Positions 13,816-25,828 of a stretch of DNA of 64,000 nucleotides are shown here, piece by piece; the first letter of the stretch is position 1, and each line of letters opens with the position of its first letter. The position numbers and the translations under genes were made by a program. The notes below the pieces were generated by a model, which saw only the letters and a program-made list of their open reading frames with translations, searched no databases and had not been told where the DNA came from. The stretch spans positions 439,001 to 503,000 of the forward strand of contig JAYKKM010000008.1 of assembly GCA_035772405.1 (NCBI GenBank). The letters run 5' to 3'. Origin of the DNA: Chrysogorgia sp. JL179-B06 (Eukaryota; Cnidaria; Anthozoa; Scleralcyonacea; Chrysogorgiidae).

Positions 13816-15835
13816 ATAATAATAATAATAATAAAAATGGTTTATTCAATAAGATCCACAAAGTGGCTATAGCTCTTCCCCAATTGAAGATTATCTACAT
13901 ATATAATAAAAATAATGAACAATTAAACTAAACATAAATACGGAATACAGATATGACATGTAAAATTATAAAATGGTATGATTATGTAAGATTATAGCAA
14001 AGCAAATCATGTTACACGCATTTTAAGTACAGTTTTAACCTGTGTACAAAATTGATTATAATTTAATAAAGTTTTGATATTTTCTGGTAAAGTATTAAAC
14101 AGTTCGGAGGAGATGTCTTGAAAAGTTACCTTTTCCATAGGTCTAACCAAGTTTAAGGTGGTGCTTGAACGTAGGTTTCGAGCTGGTTTATATACTTCAA
14201 CTGCAGTGTACTTCGTCCAGTACGGCAAATGGATGGCTTTATAAGTGGCTTTAAGTAATTAAAGTTGAAATCTCTTCGCTCACGCATCGGCAGCCAACCA
14301 AGCTTCAGCAATGTTTCCACAGAATTCACATACTTTCCGTTTTTTTGCAACCTTCGTATATAAGGTACAGTAATCAGGTCGATGGTTAAAGACCAGATCG
14401 CCATTGTCCATCTTTGACAAGATAAGTTGTTCGGCCAGCTGTTTTCGCAAGTAAAAAGGAGTAAAATTCTTTATTTTTGTAAGAATAACTAGAGTGCTAT
14501 AACAAGCAGAAGACAGTGATCTTATATGATCATTCTAAGTGAGATTTTCGGTGATGTTTAAGCCAAGCAATTTTGTGGCACATGTACGCTCTAACAATTT
14601 ACCATTCACTTCAAGGCTGCAGTCTCATGTAAAGATAATGAATGACTATTTGCCAGCTGTTGAGTAGAAAAGATCATACATTTCGTTTTGGTTGCAGAGA
14701 GCTAAATTAGAATCACTAGACCAATCCAAACAGTGTCGAAGTCCGCCAACATCCTGATAAGAGTTAGCTCACGTTTTTTCATTGCACGGATTATATCATC
14801 TTTAATACCAAGCAGAGTCGTGATGGTAGAGTGACCTTTTTACGAAAGCCAGTTACTTTGTTGTTTAGTACACCGTGTTTTTCGATGAAATCAACCATCT
14901 GGAGGGCGATAACCTTTTCAAAGATCTTCGAGAGCGCTGGTAAGATTGATATCGGTCGCAGTAGTTGATCATTGGTTATTGCATTATCGACTTTTGGAAT
15001 CGGAGATACTCTTGCAGTTTTCCAGATCTTGGGAAAATAGGAATTCCTGATACACTTATTGATAAGGTTCGTCGCTGACCATCTTAATATAATTAATAGG
15101 TTCTGGTCAGCTCCCGTTGAACAGTCAGCACGAAGTGTTTTGACAATGCAAGCCACTTCACTTATCAATACTATAGCTTGTCTAAGCTTAAAGGAATAAT
15201 CCTTATCATTGGGCAAGTATTCAATCATATCGAAAAGCTCATCTGCTGTCGTAGTATAACAACCAGTAGTTCTCTGAGCTGTTGTTAAGTGATGGTTGAG
15301 GCTATCTAGGCCTACACGTAAAGGCTTAGAATTTGGCTTTATACGATGAATGATTTTCCAGACGCCACGCGGATTACGGGAAGATGCGTCTTCCATAAAA
15401 AACTTACGTGCTGAACGTATTTCAACCTTTAATGCGCTCCTAATGGATCTATAATGGCGCCACGAGTCCTCTGAGTTTGTTGAATGTGCTTCTGGAAGTT
15501 TATCCCCTTTGTAATTTTAAATTCACAATATTGGGCGTTTTCATCCAAGGAGCGGGGGTCGAGTGACACGAACTCTTCTAAGCAGACAGTGCCGTTCTAA
15601 GCATTCCTCAAACAGCGTATTGGTGGTATGTATAGCTGATCCTCAGGATCATCAAAAGATTCGGCAACAGCAAAAAGAATGGTTTTGAAGTCATTAATAA
15701 AGGCTGCACTGTCAAAAGTTCTTATGTCTCTGATGTATTTATATCACGTGGTTTAAAACGTAGAACTCTAACATTGACACATTTATATACTCCATCGTGA
15801 TCGCTCACAATAGAACATTATACCAGATACCGTAA
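13816..15835 (-). mobile_element. Degenerate LINE (non-LTR retrotransposon) A
   Basis: On the minus strand, 15396-14791 encodes the N-terminal part of a reverse transcriptase of the L2/CR1/jockey type: IIHRIKP, ADCSTGADQ, FPKIWKTARVSPIPK and PISILPALSKIFEKVI in order. The catalytic palm is not visible in one frame. Segments 14404-14153 and 14228-14007 encode the LINE C-terminal tail (LGWLPMRERRDF, RNLRSST, FQDISSELFNTLP). The 3' end lies at the left, where an (ATT/TAA)n tract at about 13816-13833 is the expected tail. Frame breaks and internal loss make it non-functional. Confidence 0.75.
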
Positions 15836-17480
15836 CACTTGATGGACGAAGTTTATACAAAAACACTAAATCCAAATATTCATGCCAATAAGATGACGGT
15901 TTAGTTTCAGAAGGCGATCTTTAGACATGATAGAAGTATCATATGGTAGGGATAACAAAAACTTTGTTGCATTTCTTTGAACATATTCTAATTGTTGAAT
16001 TAGTTGTACTGACTGTGGTGAACAGACTTGAGACGCATGGGTGAAGTGATTCCTTATTAATGCCAAATACAGCCAGGGTTTTCCTTGCTCCGACATCTTT
16101 ATAACCAGTTGTCCCTCTCTTAATGTATCCCAGTTTTGGTAATAGACAAAACATGCATGTCCCATTTGAGGTCGCTTTTAACCATCACCTCGAGATCTTT
16201 TTGGCAATTAGTTTTTTTCCAACAGTTTGCCATTAAGATTATAAGTGCGAGAGAAAGGTACTCTTACTTGCATTGAAGGACATATTCCACTCATTGCTCC
16301 ATTGGAAGGTTTTATCAATACTGTTTTGTAAATCAGTACAATCCTGAACAGATATAACTGGTTTATAAATATTTGAGTCATCTGGAAACAAAGCTACTTT
16401 TGAGCTCGAATTTTCTGTAATTATATCAGGTAAGTCATTGATAAAAATAAGGAACATCAATTGTTCCCAGGATTGACCACTGTGGAACACCAGAAAGGAC
16501 CGGAAGAGCATCTGAAGTTGTCCCTGGAATGGTTACCCGCTGGTGTCGATCCGACAAATAACAGGTTTCCTGCAATTTCGAATCCATTGATTTTTTTAGT
16601 AATAACATTATGATAAACGTTATCGAAGGCTTTCGCATAATCAAGGTAGACAATATCGGTCTGTTCTGCACGGTCCAGACGGTTGCCGATGTCATGTAGC
16701 ACTTGCAGAAAGGGTGGTACAAGATTTACCTTTCAGGAAGCCATGTTGAAACTTGTGTAATTGTTCGCTGATATGATTGATAACTCGGGTATGCACACAT
16801 TTCTCAAGAAGCTTTCCAACAATTGGCAATAGTGAAATTGAACGATAATTTTGAATATCTGAGGTAGGAAATTTCTTTAGAATAGGTACGATATTTGCTA
16901 GTTTCCAATGTTGTGGGAAGATTCCGCTTAAAGACTTGTTAAACAAAATACAAAGGAACCAGATATTTCCCGCACATTCCTTTAGAAAATCGGGCTGTAA
17001 TTTGATCGGATCCTTGGGCCTTAGAGGAATCTATTGATAATAGTAATTCTTCCACTTCCTTTTGTTCTAAAACAATGTCAACAAGTTCATTAACGGGCGA
17101 AGTATTTGCATTTCGATTGAAGACGAATGGACAAGGTTCATCTACTTCATCTAGTTTTTCGAAAACAGAATAAAAATAATTGTTCAAGAGCATTGCCTTC
17201 TCGTCAGGCGATGTAGCAATTTCAGTAGCATTTATATGTGTTCCAATTAATTTCGAAGGTATCTGTACTGATTTTGTCTTCATCTTAAAGATGGACCAGA
17301 ATCTCTTTGGGTTCTCTCAACGATACATAGATAAAAATATTCTCTTCTATTAGTTTCTAACATGCTCTTGACTCGCTTACGAAGAGATTCGAATAGAGCC
17401 CAGAGGCGACTGATTGTTGTTTTTTTGCTTGTCTTCGAATAACATTATTCTTTCTAATGCAACCTCGTACCCAGGCTTTT
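15836..17480 (-). mobile_element. Degenerate LINE (non-LTR retrotransposon) B
   Basis: Fragments in several minus-strand frames make up a reverse transcriptase in order. 17283-16939 has a linker ending in SSKAQGSDQI. 16946-16692 has IFPQHWKLANIVPILKKF and YRSISLLPIVGKLLEK. 16702-16457 has TDIVYLDYAKAFDNV, the first catalytic block. 16511-16239 has FINDLPDI, then FPDDSNIY, a decayed form of the usual F/YADD block. The C-terminal tail is at 16165-15866. Changing frames and the altered second catalytic block show a dead copy. Its 3' end abuts LINE A, so one may have inserted beside or into the other. Confidence 0.72.
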
Positions 17481-17671
17481 TAGCTACTTCATGACGTGCA
17501 CTTGTATATTGCATATATAAAGATATATGGTTGTCTGTAGGCTTAAACTAGTTTTCACTTGGTCGTTACGGTCGTGGTAGTCTTTCCAAACGACCCATAC
17601 GCGACCTTAAAGGCAAAATGGTTTCCACTCGGTTTTATAGTACATTTAGGTCTTTCAAGTCATTACCGCCG

Positions 17672-18130
17672 TTAAAGGACATTGGCAACAAAAATTCAGT
17701 TTGTCTAATATGAAAGAACTCGTAAAATGATAGAGTAACACCTTTGACAACTTTTCAGTATTTTACTTCGTTTTTGAAATATTTCAGTTTGTTTGATAAG
17801 GGTAGATAATTTTCACACATTAAAATATTAGTTCAATCCTCAAGATTATTCCACAACTTTACTTGAAAATGTGCGTATAATAACTTCTCATTATAATGAA
17901 CGTTGTAAACTTAGCAATAACTGAGATATAGGACATTTTTTAACGAGTGAAAATTCTCTACCTAGCACACGACGTCAGAGACCATCTCATTTACATATCA
18001 AACAAACTGAAATATTTCAAAAACGAAGTAAAATACGGAAAAGTTGTAAAAGGTGTTACTTAATTATCATTTTACGAGTTCTTTCATATTAGACAAACTT
18101 AATTTTTGTTGCCAAGCCAATGTCCTTTAA
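17672..18130. repeat. Fold-back (MITE-like) element, second copy
   Basis: It begins TTAAAGGACATTGGCAAC and ends with the reverse complement (CCAATGTCCTTTAA), with inverted arms of at least 150 bases. It shares ends and internal phrasing (AAATATTTCAGTTTGTTTGATA inverted as TATCAAACAAACTGAAATAT) with the element at 1362-2145. TTAA stands at both outer ends and may be part of the target site. No coding content. Confidence 0.78.
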
Positions 18131-18134
18131 GGTT

Positions 18135-18153
18135 AGTTTCCAGTATAATGATG

Positions 18154-18189
<36 letters not shown>

Positions 18190-20220
18190 GGTTTAATGAA
18201 ATACCATCGCACCAAAAGGTGAATTACAGTATCTTTACAAAACTAAACATATATTTACATTATCCTTAATCCTAACAGTATACGTATCGATACAGTACAC
18301 TCATTATAATTTAGCCTTGCTGCAATAGAAGAAGCTATTTTTAAACCGGTCGGTTCTACATTTGAAAAGGGTGAAACTATCAGAATTACGTAGAACACGA
18401 CCGTGCGATTTATTCCTAGTCGGAGGGGGGAACAGATAATGAAGACGTGAGGAAGGATTCATAACTTTAGTGAATGTCCTACGCAAGAGTTCGTCACGGC
18501 GAGCATCCAATCGAGGAAGCGCAGTTGCTTCTAGGGCAGTAGAGTATGAATAAAAAGGGAACAGAATGCGTAAAGCACACTTCTGGATCTTCTCCAGCTT
18601 TACCGAGAGATAAAGTGGAATGCTAGAGCTCCAAACAGAGCAACAGTATTCCAGAACAGAGCAGATTAATGTAATGTAAATGGTGACAAGCTGATCGGCC
18701 TACGGCACGCCAGATTTACATAAAACACGCAGAATGTGGAGCCTTTCAGAGTGATAGCATCTATATGGGAATTCCACCTCAAATCGTCTTGAATAATCAA
18801 GCCAAGTACTTTGAAACTGTTTACTCGCTCAAGAAGTCTGTTATTAATCAGCAATGGTGGGATTAACCCGCGAGGACAGGCACGAAGGAATGAGACAGAA
18901 AGCTCCTTAGATTTATTTGGGTTTAACCTCGTGTTATTCGTTGAGGCCCAACTCGAGATCTTATTCAATTCATCTTGGATGAGTGGCGATTCATTTCGTG
19001 CGATGGATTGTGAAATGGTTATATCGTCAACATACATCCAATGTCTAACAAGTAGGTTAGAATGGCTGGCTAGGTCATTGACCATAATTAAAAATAAAAT
19101 AGGCCCTAACTTTGTACCTTGAGGCACACCAGCAGTATTTGGGACCCATGAGTTAGAGGTAGATTGACCAACTTTAACTGATTGTATTCGGTCCGATAAA
19201 AAGTTACAGATCCACGGAATAAGCGATCTACGAACCCCGAGTGTAACAAGCTTACGAATGACAATGTTATGGTCTATCCTGTCGAAAGCTTTACCAAAAT
19301 CAAGAAAACAAATACGAAGATATTGCCCAGGGTAATCCACATGCTGGAGCCAGTTGTGTATCATGTCAAGCAAGCAAAAGGTGGTAGAACTACCCTTAAG
19401 GCATCCGAACTGCTGAGGGTCTATCTTATCACCAACATCAGCAATTAACCATTTGACTACAAAATCCTCTAATACCTTAGACAAATATGGTGTAAGAGAG
19501 ATTGGGCGGAGGTCTTCATCAGCAGCAACTGGTTGAATTTTTGGGATAGGAATAATTTCAGATCTTTTCCACGAATTTGGAGTAATACCAGAGGAGAGGG
19601 AAACATTAAAAATGTGAGCAACCGGTTCAGCAAGTTCAAAGGCAAATTCATTGAGAATCGGAGATGGTATTTTATCTGATCCAGTTGCCTTGCATGAATT
19701 TAACATTGCAAGTTTTTTACAGACCTCATAAGGTTGAATAATGGGAAGTGGTTCAGGTGCTGGCAGAAATGACGGTAAGTAGCAAAGGTCTAATGCAGGA
19801 ATATCAGCATTAACAGAGAGAAAAAAGTTATTAAGTTCCTCTGCTAACTCAGGATCTGTCAAGACCGAGCCATTTTTCTCAATAGAAATGGGAGCTGCAT
19901 TATTACACCTACCAGACATTTTATTGACCAACCTCCACCATTACCGACAGTCCTCTAGTTTAAGATGTTTCACCTTTTCAGAGTAGAACAGTTTCTTGCA
20001 TTTAGTAATTTCAACCTTGATCTTATTTCTGCATTATCCCGAACGGACCAAGTCTCCACTGTGAAAGGCTCGCTGTCGTGCCGCAATGGATTTCTTAATT
20101 GCAGGCGTAATCCATGGTTTATCTGAATTATGCACCCTAACAGACTTAGATGGAAAAAAGCGATCAATAGCTGAAATTAAATATGTAGAAAAGGTGTCTG
20201 GCTACACTGAGATATTTATT
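18135..20220 (-). mobile_element. LINE (non-LTR retrotransposon) C, 5'-truncated
   Basis: The element reads on the minus strand from about 20220 to an (ATT)n tail at about 18142-18186. At the 5' side, codons for FFPSKSVRVHNSDKPWITPA and IKKSIAARQRAFHSGDLV, the linker before LINE reverse transcriptases, are readable at about 20180-20045. The reverse transcriptase follows at 19931-18666 and a C-terminal tail segment at 18510-18304. No endonuclease domain was recognised upstream, so it is a 5'-truncated copy of the L2/CR1-like type. Confidence 0.8.
18666..19931 (-). pseudogene. LINE reverse transcriptase ORF (421 codons open)
   Basis: Ordered blocks: KATGSDKIPSPIL, WKRSEIIPIPK, RPISLTPYLSKVLE, QFGCLKGSSTT, LRICFLDFGKAFDRIDH (first catalytic aspartate), GVPQGTKLGPILFLIMVNDL, then MYVDDITI (YVDD active site) and FKVLGLIIQDDLRW. 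The palm is complete and in one frame, so this copy decayed more recently than LINEs A and B. The frame is lost near 18670 and there is no N-terminal endonuclease. It would have copied its own RNA at a nicked chromosomal target. Confidence 0.8.
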
Positions 20221-20269
20221 TGCAGGAAGTTTTCATTGGAGAATTAACTAAAAAAACTGAATTAAGTAA

Positions 20270-20790
20270 GAGATAAATTCTCGAGGACGCGCAGCGTCCG
20301 AAGGGACCTGTATATTGCACGCATCTCGACGTTCGACGGATTTATCTGACTTATTACATGATTGAGGAGGTTTTCTAACAAAGTTTTGTCCATTTTTCCA
20401 CCTTGGACAAAGATTTTCCTAGTTTTTTCTTCATTTCTTATCTAATTAGTATTCATAGGGTTGTATGCTATATAAAGCCCGCGGTACATCAAACAAAACC
20501 GACTCAATCATGTAATAAGTAATAGACAAACACCGAGAACGAGGGATTTATGCGGCATACAACCCCGCGAGGACGCGTAGCGTCCGAGGGCTGTATATAG
20601 CATAAATCTCGATATTCTCGAGGTGTTTATCTGACTTATCACATTGAGGAGGTTTCCAACAAAGTTTTGTCGATTTTGTCCACGTACCTTGGACAAAGAT
20701 TTTCCTAGTTTTTTCTTCGTTTCTTATCTTATTAGTATTCATAGGGATGTAAGGAAACCGACTCAATGTAATTACATATTCGGTGTATTA
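20270..20790. repeat. Direct and inverted repeat cluster
   Basis: Two related units occur, at about 20273-20470 and about 20566-20760. Each contains TCTCGAGGACGCG or GCGAGGACGCGTAGCGTCCG, then GAGGAGGTTTTCTAACAAAG (or a variant), TTTGTCCA, CCTTGGACAAAGATTTTCCT and TTCATAGGG. Between them the edge sequence CGACTCAATCATGTAATAAG is the inverse of CTTATTACATGATTGAG. It is therefore a repeated palindromic element without coding content. Confidence 0.65.
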
Positions 20791-21247
20791 GTTCCAAGTG
20801 TTTTCAATCATTTTACTATTTTTAACAGCACTGTAGAAGACTGAATTGGTTGTTTGTGATCGGAAATACTCGGATGCAGAAGACGAAGGTTTCACGGCCA
20901 TGTTAGTACCACAAATAAAATAAGTTAATGATATAATTTTCCGTTTCAAATATTGTAAATCTAAATCTCAAATCCTCTCTAGCCTGCAGCTCCAAACGGC
21001 CGGACCAGAGTCTTTTCGAAGCTGGTGCGGGGGCAGGCGAGGAGAGGATACGAAGTTGAGTATAACACATGGTTTTTAGTAAGATAAACATTTTACTCAC
21101 AGCAAGAGTAATCCAGTAAAGTTTACTAACAACTCATTATAGTGAAATTCGTCCACATTAACACATACGTTTGAGTAAAATAAAGATTTTAGACGTTCGT
21201 CAAGGGATAAATGTATCATTGCTGATAGTTTGGCATTTATACACATG
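20791..21247. other. No supported gene
   Basis: AT-rich sequence with a short open frame on the minus strand (21100-20903) that has no recognisable domain. Nothing else was seen. Confidence 0.35.
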
Positions 21248-21279
21248 AAATTTGGCGTATCCATGGATACGCCAAATTT
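21248..21279. repeat. Perfect 32-bp palindrome
   Basis: The half-site AAATTTGGCGTATCCA is followed immediately by its exact reverse complement, with no loop. Perfect palindromes of this length are unusual by chance. This one has no visible gene context. Confidence 0.9.
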
Positions 21280-21544
21280 TATTATAATGGTACATTTACA
21301 TTGGAAAATATAGACAAAATTGTGAAGAAACTGTTGTTGGAAATAGACATTTCTATTTATTTCTTTTTATATATCAGACAAACCTATTTATTTTGTTTTG
21401 GGCTTGCACATTTAAGAATAGAAACACAATAGTTCTCGGGCGTAATATAAACACATAACGTTTTAATTCTAGGTTATTTTGCCCACAACTTGGGACACAT
21501 TATGCAGGCGTGAAGAATGTTCACGTCGTTTTCAATATCAGGGC

Positions 21545-21805
21545 CTAAAGGCTGGTTTCCATATAATCGTCCCGATCGTCCGAATCGCAGAAAAAATGTT
21601 CAGGCGATCGGGACGATTCATGCGATTCACTGTTTCCATATGATCGCACGCAATCGTCTCAATCGTCCCGATAGAGCAGAGTTCTATCCAGACGATCGCG
21701 ATCGCCCAGATCGTCTCGATCGTCCCGATCGTCCAGGAAGTGTTTCCATATAATCGCCTGGATCGCATGTACATTATTTCAGGCGATCGGGACGATTCAG
21801 GCAGT
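21545..21805. repeat. GATCG/CGATC-rich repeat block
   Basis: A GC-rich island in AT-rich DNA made of dozens of overlapping GATCG and CGATC pentamers, with larger repeated phrases: GTTTCCATATAATCG or GTTTCCATATGATCG three to four times, and CGATCGGGACGATTCA in both orientations. Both strands stay open because the unit lacks stops in some frames; the apparent proteins are low complexity. Confidence 0.8.
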
Positions 21806-22025
21806 GAAATTAATACTGTAAGCCGAGCTAACCCGTTCGCCTACTGTAATTAATTATATTTGAAGTTTACATGACGATAAGAATCGTTTTGAATTTTGTG
21901 GGAGGAATTCAGTCGGTTTTGTTTGTTATTCATGAGATTTTATCTCTCGAATATTTTAAACGGTCGGGAGGGTTTCGTTTATTTAGTAAGAGTTAATTAC
22001 AGAGAATGATGGATGTATGTGCTAT

Positions 22026-22172
22026 ACAGTGTGTATAAAAAAAACTGAACCGGAATAAAATTAATTAACATTCCTTTCAAACAACTTACAGTATTGTAGT
22101 AGTTTGAAAGCCCTAGACACCTCTGAGCCAATATTAATTAATTTTATGCCCGTTCAGTTTTTTTTACTCACT
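22026..22172. mobile_element. Small MITE
   Basis: The left end reads AGTGTGTATAAAAAAAACTG and the right end is its near reverse complement, CAGTTTTTTTTACTCACTGTGT. Internal arms (AATAAAATTAATTAA and TTAATTAATTTTATG) continue the symmetry. About 145 bp, no coding sequence; the ends resemble the larger MITE at 24039. Confidence 0.7.
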
Positions 22173-22217
22173 GTGTACAACCACGAGGAGGTTGTCTTGA
22201 AAACGCGGAGTCCCAGA

Positions 22218-22313
22218 GTGCGGAGTGTTGAAAGTGCGGAGTGTTGAAAGTGCGGAGTGTTGAAAGTGTGGAGTGTTGAAAGTGCGGAGTGTTGAAAGTG
22301 CGGAGTGTTCTCT
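22218..22313. repeat. 16-bp minisatellite, six copies
   Basis: The unit GTGCGGAGTGTTGAAA begins at 22218, 22234, 22250, 22266, 22282 and 22298. One copy carries a C-to-T change (GTGTGG) and the last copy decays after GTGTT. An antisense open frame through it is a repeat artefact. Confidence 0.93.
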
Positions 22314-22734
22314 TTTTCGTCCAGTTAACAAACGTCGATCTTTTGGTAGCCGGATATTTTAACAACTGAACGGTATTTTGAGCCGGGTTTTTAACACTCG
22401 TGAAATGTTAAAATCCCAACATAGTCCTGTGGTGGGAGGGCTACTACTGTCTTTAGGCGGCAAAAGACAAATTATGCTAACTGTCAGGCGCATGTCCGTG
22501 TATACATGCGCCTATAGCCCCCAGACCCCCAGTGTGAGAAACCTGTTTCTCGCTTCTTTCGTTCTTCAGCCAGTGAGAAACTATATCTTTCCAAATACAC
22601 ATACATTTTCCTTCGACCAAATCTCTATTCAAAACATTAGCCGCTAGCCTGCGAGCAGGCTCTCTGCGGGTTGGGGAGGGTATTTTTACAATACCACAGT
22701 GACTCCTTTACTGGTGATGTATTCATGATAACCG

Positions 22735-22880
22735 GCAAGCTATTGTGCCACTGCTATTCACAATAAAAGCAAGTACATGTACTGCTATTCTCAATAAAAG
22801 CAAGCCACTGCTATATTTCACAATTAAAGCAAGCTGTTGTGCCACTGCTATTCACAATAAAAGCATTAAGCAAGCCACTG
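22735..22880. repeat. Imperfect tandem repeat
   Basis: Four degenerate copies of a unit reading CACTGCTATTCACAATAAAAGCAAGC, some preceded by TATTGTGC or TGTTGTGC. No coding content. Confidence 0.75.
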
Positions 22881-24036
22881 ATATTTAACTATATGACAAA
22901 ACTGTATATACAGTTAATATATAATATACATAAAACAGTTCTTGGCATAAAATAGGAGTAACAATTGAGCTATACCGAGATCTTGTATTGATATACACAA
23001 TAATTTTTGAAAAATCAAAGATACCTCTCATTCTGAATTTTAGAATTTAACACCAATGTTGGTTATATTCTACCAGAGTGTACTTGTAAGCTATATTATG
23101 TTATTACCATATGGGATAGTTTTGCTTGGCTATCGACGTGTGCCGCCTGGGACAGACTGATGATATACACCGCATTAATATACTCAAGATGCCAAGATGG
23201 CACTGTAAAATTGCATTCTGGCGTGCTCCCTTGAATAATTCTAAAATGTAGATGCTTGTATGCATACATTGCATGCCTATTTATAAGTATTTCATTTGTT
23301 TGGAGAATACCAAAACACCATGCACTTCCATAGTGTGTTATAATATTAAAATTTACAAGAAGGAAAACTTACTGCATCTCTCGTTTCAAGCCAACACTCT
23401 GGTACAACCTCTTCTGATTTCTCTTTGAGGAATTTAACAATAACAAAGGTTGGCATCTAAAATTAATTAAAAAAAATTGAATTAATTACCTTGAGCTTTA
23501 CCTTTTCAAATATCATTGTCTAGGCAATATTATAGTCTCACCAACATAATTGTAAACTCACAATATATACATTTGGTAAGGTATTACATAAAGTTTGGTA
23601 TATATTTGAATGTGGTATTTAAATGCATGTGTATCAAGCTAATCTCGGAAATACTTAAGGCACCCTGACAGGAATCAAACCTTTTTTTCCCTGAGATTAG
23701 CTTGATACATATACACATTTGAATAACAATACCAGTATACATGTATAACTATAATCCTTTCCACCATTGTTACAGATAATTATCAAAAAGCACTTAAGCA
23801 GTTGAAGAAAGCAGAAGTGACATCAAATATAGACACATAGTCAGAATCTGAACGACCAAGAAAATGAGTAACAAATACATGTAGTCCCAGATGTACTGTG
23901 GAAACTGAAGGTAACAATGAGAACATGCCTCATATTAATGCAAAGTTTTAAAGTTAATGAAAGCGGTGCTTTTTTATTTCATATAATGGAAATTCTTACG
24001 GTATGTTTTATATTTAATAAAAGAAAGCAGCACTTA
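22881..24036. other. No supported gene; one inverted repeat
   Basis: No gene or RNA was recognised. At 23627-23718 the phrase GTGTATCAAGCTAATCTC returns inverted as GAGATTAGCTTGATACATAT around a 50-base spacer, a hairpin-type small repeat. Confidence 0.5.
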
Positions 24037-24038
24037 TA

Positions 24039-24486
24039 CAGGGTGTATAAAAAAAAGCGCAACCTCGGAATTTCCCAAGAAATCCACTTTGTTTTTATTA
24101 GCACAAAAGATTTTAGGCCTCTGGGAATTTAACTGTTGTTCATACTTGTAAACTAAACAACTTTCCATGGAGGGTGTATAAAAAAAAGCGCAACCTCGGA
24201 ATTTCCCAAGAAATCCACTGTGTTCTTAAACACAAAATATTTTCGCCCCTGGGAATTTAAATAGCTTGTAATCGTATTCCAGGGGCATAACTGTCTAATT
24301 ACTACAAACTCGAGCACGTAAAGCAGAATTGAATCGAAATTTATGCATTTATTTAATGGGAAGTTGTTTAGTTTACAAGTATCAACAACAGTTAAATTCC
24401 CAGAGGCCTAAAATCTTTTGTGCTAATAAAAACAAAGTGGATTTCTTGGCAAATTCCGAGGTTGCGCTTTTTTTTTATACACCCTG
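24039..24486. mobile_element. MITE with mariner-like TA target duplication
   Basis: The left end CAGGGTGTATAAAAAAAAGC and the right end (its reverse complement, finishing at 24486) match over about 117 bases, to AACTGTTGTTCATACTTGTA. TA stands immediately outside both ends (24037-24038 and 24487-24488), the target duplication expected for Tc1/mariner-type elements. A second partial copy of the left arm starts at about 24170 inside the element. No transposase is encoded. Confidence 0.8.
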
Positions 24487-24488
24487 TA

Positions 24489-25370
24489 TATGAGACCGCG
24501 GTGCACACCAGGCCTCATTGAAATACACCGCTCGCAGGCACATTTTCAATGGCTCGCAGGCTGATGTTTTAGCTAATTATTGAAACTGTGTTTACAAAGT
24601 ATGACGTTCGCAGGCTCTATTTACAATTCAGAAAGTTTGTGCAGGCACAGAGATTTTATTTTTTTAGTTCATTAGCTGTTTTTACATGACGTATACGTTT
24701 TCAAAATAATATTTTTTGTCAGGTGCATGTCGCGATGTAAGATTGTTCAGGTTTTATTGCATGCAATACAAGTTTTTCGTTGCCTGTCACGGAAATAAAA
24801 ACAAATTATTGATCGCGTCGCGTGCAAACTAAGGTACACTTATAGACAACGAACAAATAATATCATTTGCGGCTGCTTTCCCCACTTCGCTTTACTCGCT
24901 TGAGACCTAACTCAATGACCAGAATGTCAGTTTCAGCAGCACTTTAAGTTCCAAGTCGTTGTGGCTTGACTACATCCAATTCAATTTGAATTTTTCTGAT
25001 GTGTAATGTTTGGAAGTTATATTTCAAATACGAGGCGGAGAACAAGGCTTGAAAAGGCAAGCCTGAAAACGAGCGAACCTTTCTAATGCACAAGGAGTTT
25101 CAACGAGTTCGAGAATTTAATAAATTGCAAGTATTTTGTTGCAACGATTTTGAAATCTACTTGTCATACTTACCGTAGTCAGCTGGCCATGGGAAATCAT
25201 ACATGTCCAATACTGTCGAATAGATTCCATTCGTACGATTCGTACTATTCGTGAAACCGTAACTTTATACCGCGTGATACTAAGTAGGAAGTAAGGGCTT
25301 ACACTCGTCGAATCGTTCCATTTTACGGATTCGTCGAATCGTGACGACTGCTAACATTAGTAACTTCACA
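24489..25370. other. No supported gene
   Basis: No domain-bearing frame or RNA gene was seen. A short inverted pair with ATTCGTACGATTCGTACTATTCG-like phrasing occurs around 25228-25250. Confidence 0.35.
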
Positions 25371-25600
25371 CCGCCTTGTTGCCAACATATCACTATCATA
25401 TATGTTATCATATATAACTTGTTGCCAACATATCACATTCATATAATATATTATTGCTTCGTTCTATTTATAAACCACGTAGAGTAACATATGGATAAAT
25501 ATCACTTATTTCCAACAGCATATCACCATCATATATGTTATTGAATAATGAATATTGCTTCGTTCTCTTTATAAACCGCGCAGCAACATATGCATATATC
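25370..25600. repeat. TTGCCAACATATCA-type repeat cluster
   Basis: Several copies of TTGCCAACATATCAC with ATTGCTTCGTTCT and TATAAACCACG or TATAAACCGCG phrases, and AACATATG. The same phrasing recurs at about 28690 and 32660-32780, so this is a dispersed repeat family that may mark the edges of a larger element. Confidence 0.6.
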
Positions 25601-25629
25601 GTAAATGGTTTGAACCTAGGAGTATCATT

Positions 25630-25828
25630 AGATGTGTGAAGTTGATCGTCCAGGTTGACGGTAGTCTTGAGAAAGACTGTTGTTGGTGACTGACGTTTCG
25701 ACGGCCTCAGCGGCGGTCATGTTCAGACTCATAAGATGACCGCCGCTGAGGCCGTCGAAACGTCAGTCACCAACAACAGTCTTTCTCAAGACTACAACAA
25801 CCTTGACGATCAACTTCACACATCTAAT
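25630..25828. repeat. Long fold-back palindrome
   Basis: The left arm from GATGTGTGAAGTTGATCG through GACGTTTCGACGGCCTCAGC to GCGGTCAT returns inverted on the right with only small mismatches in about 90 bases. The spacer is about 15 bases (GTTCAGACTCATAAG). It has no coding content and is probably a fold-back transposon. Confidence 0.85.

Noticed and set aside
22218..22313. CRISPR-like array
   Set aside because: The 16-bp units are contiguous without unique spacers, so it is a minisatellite.
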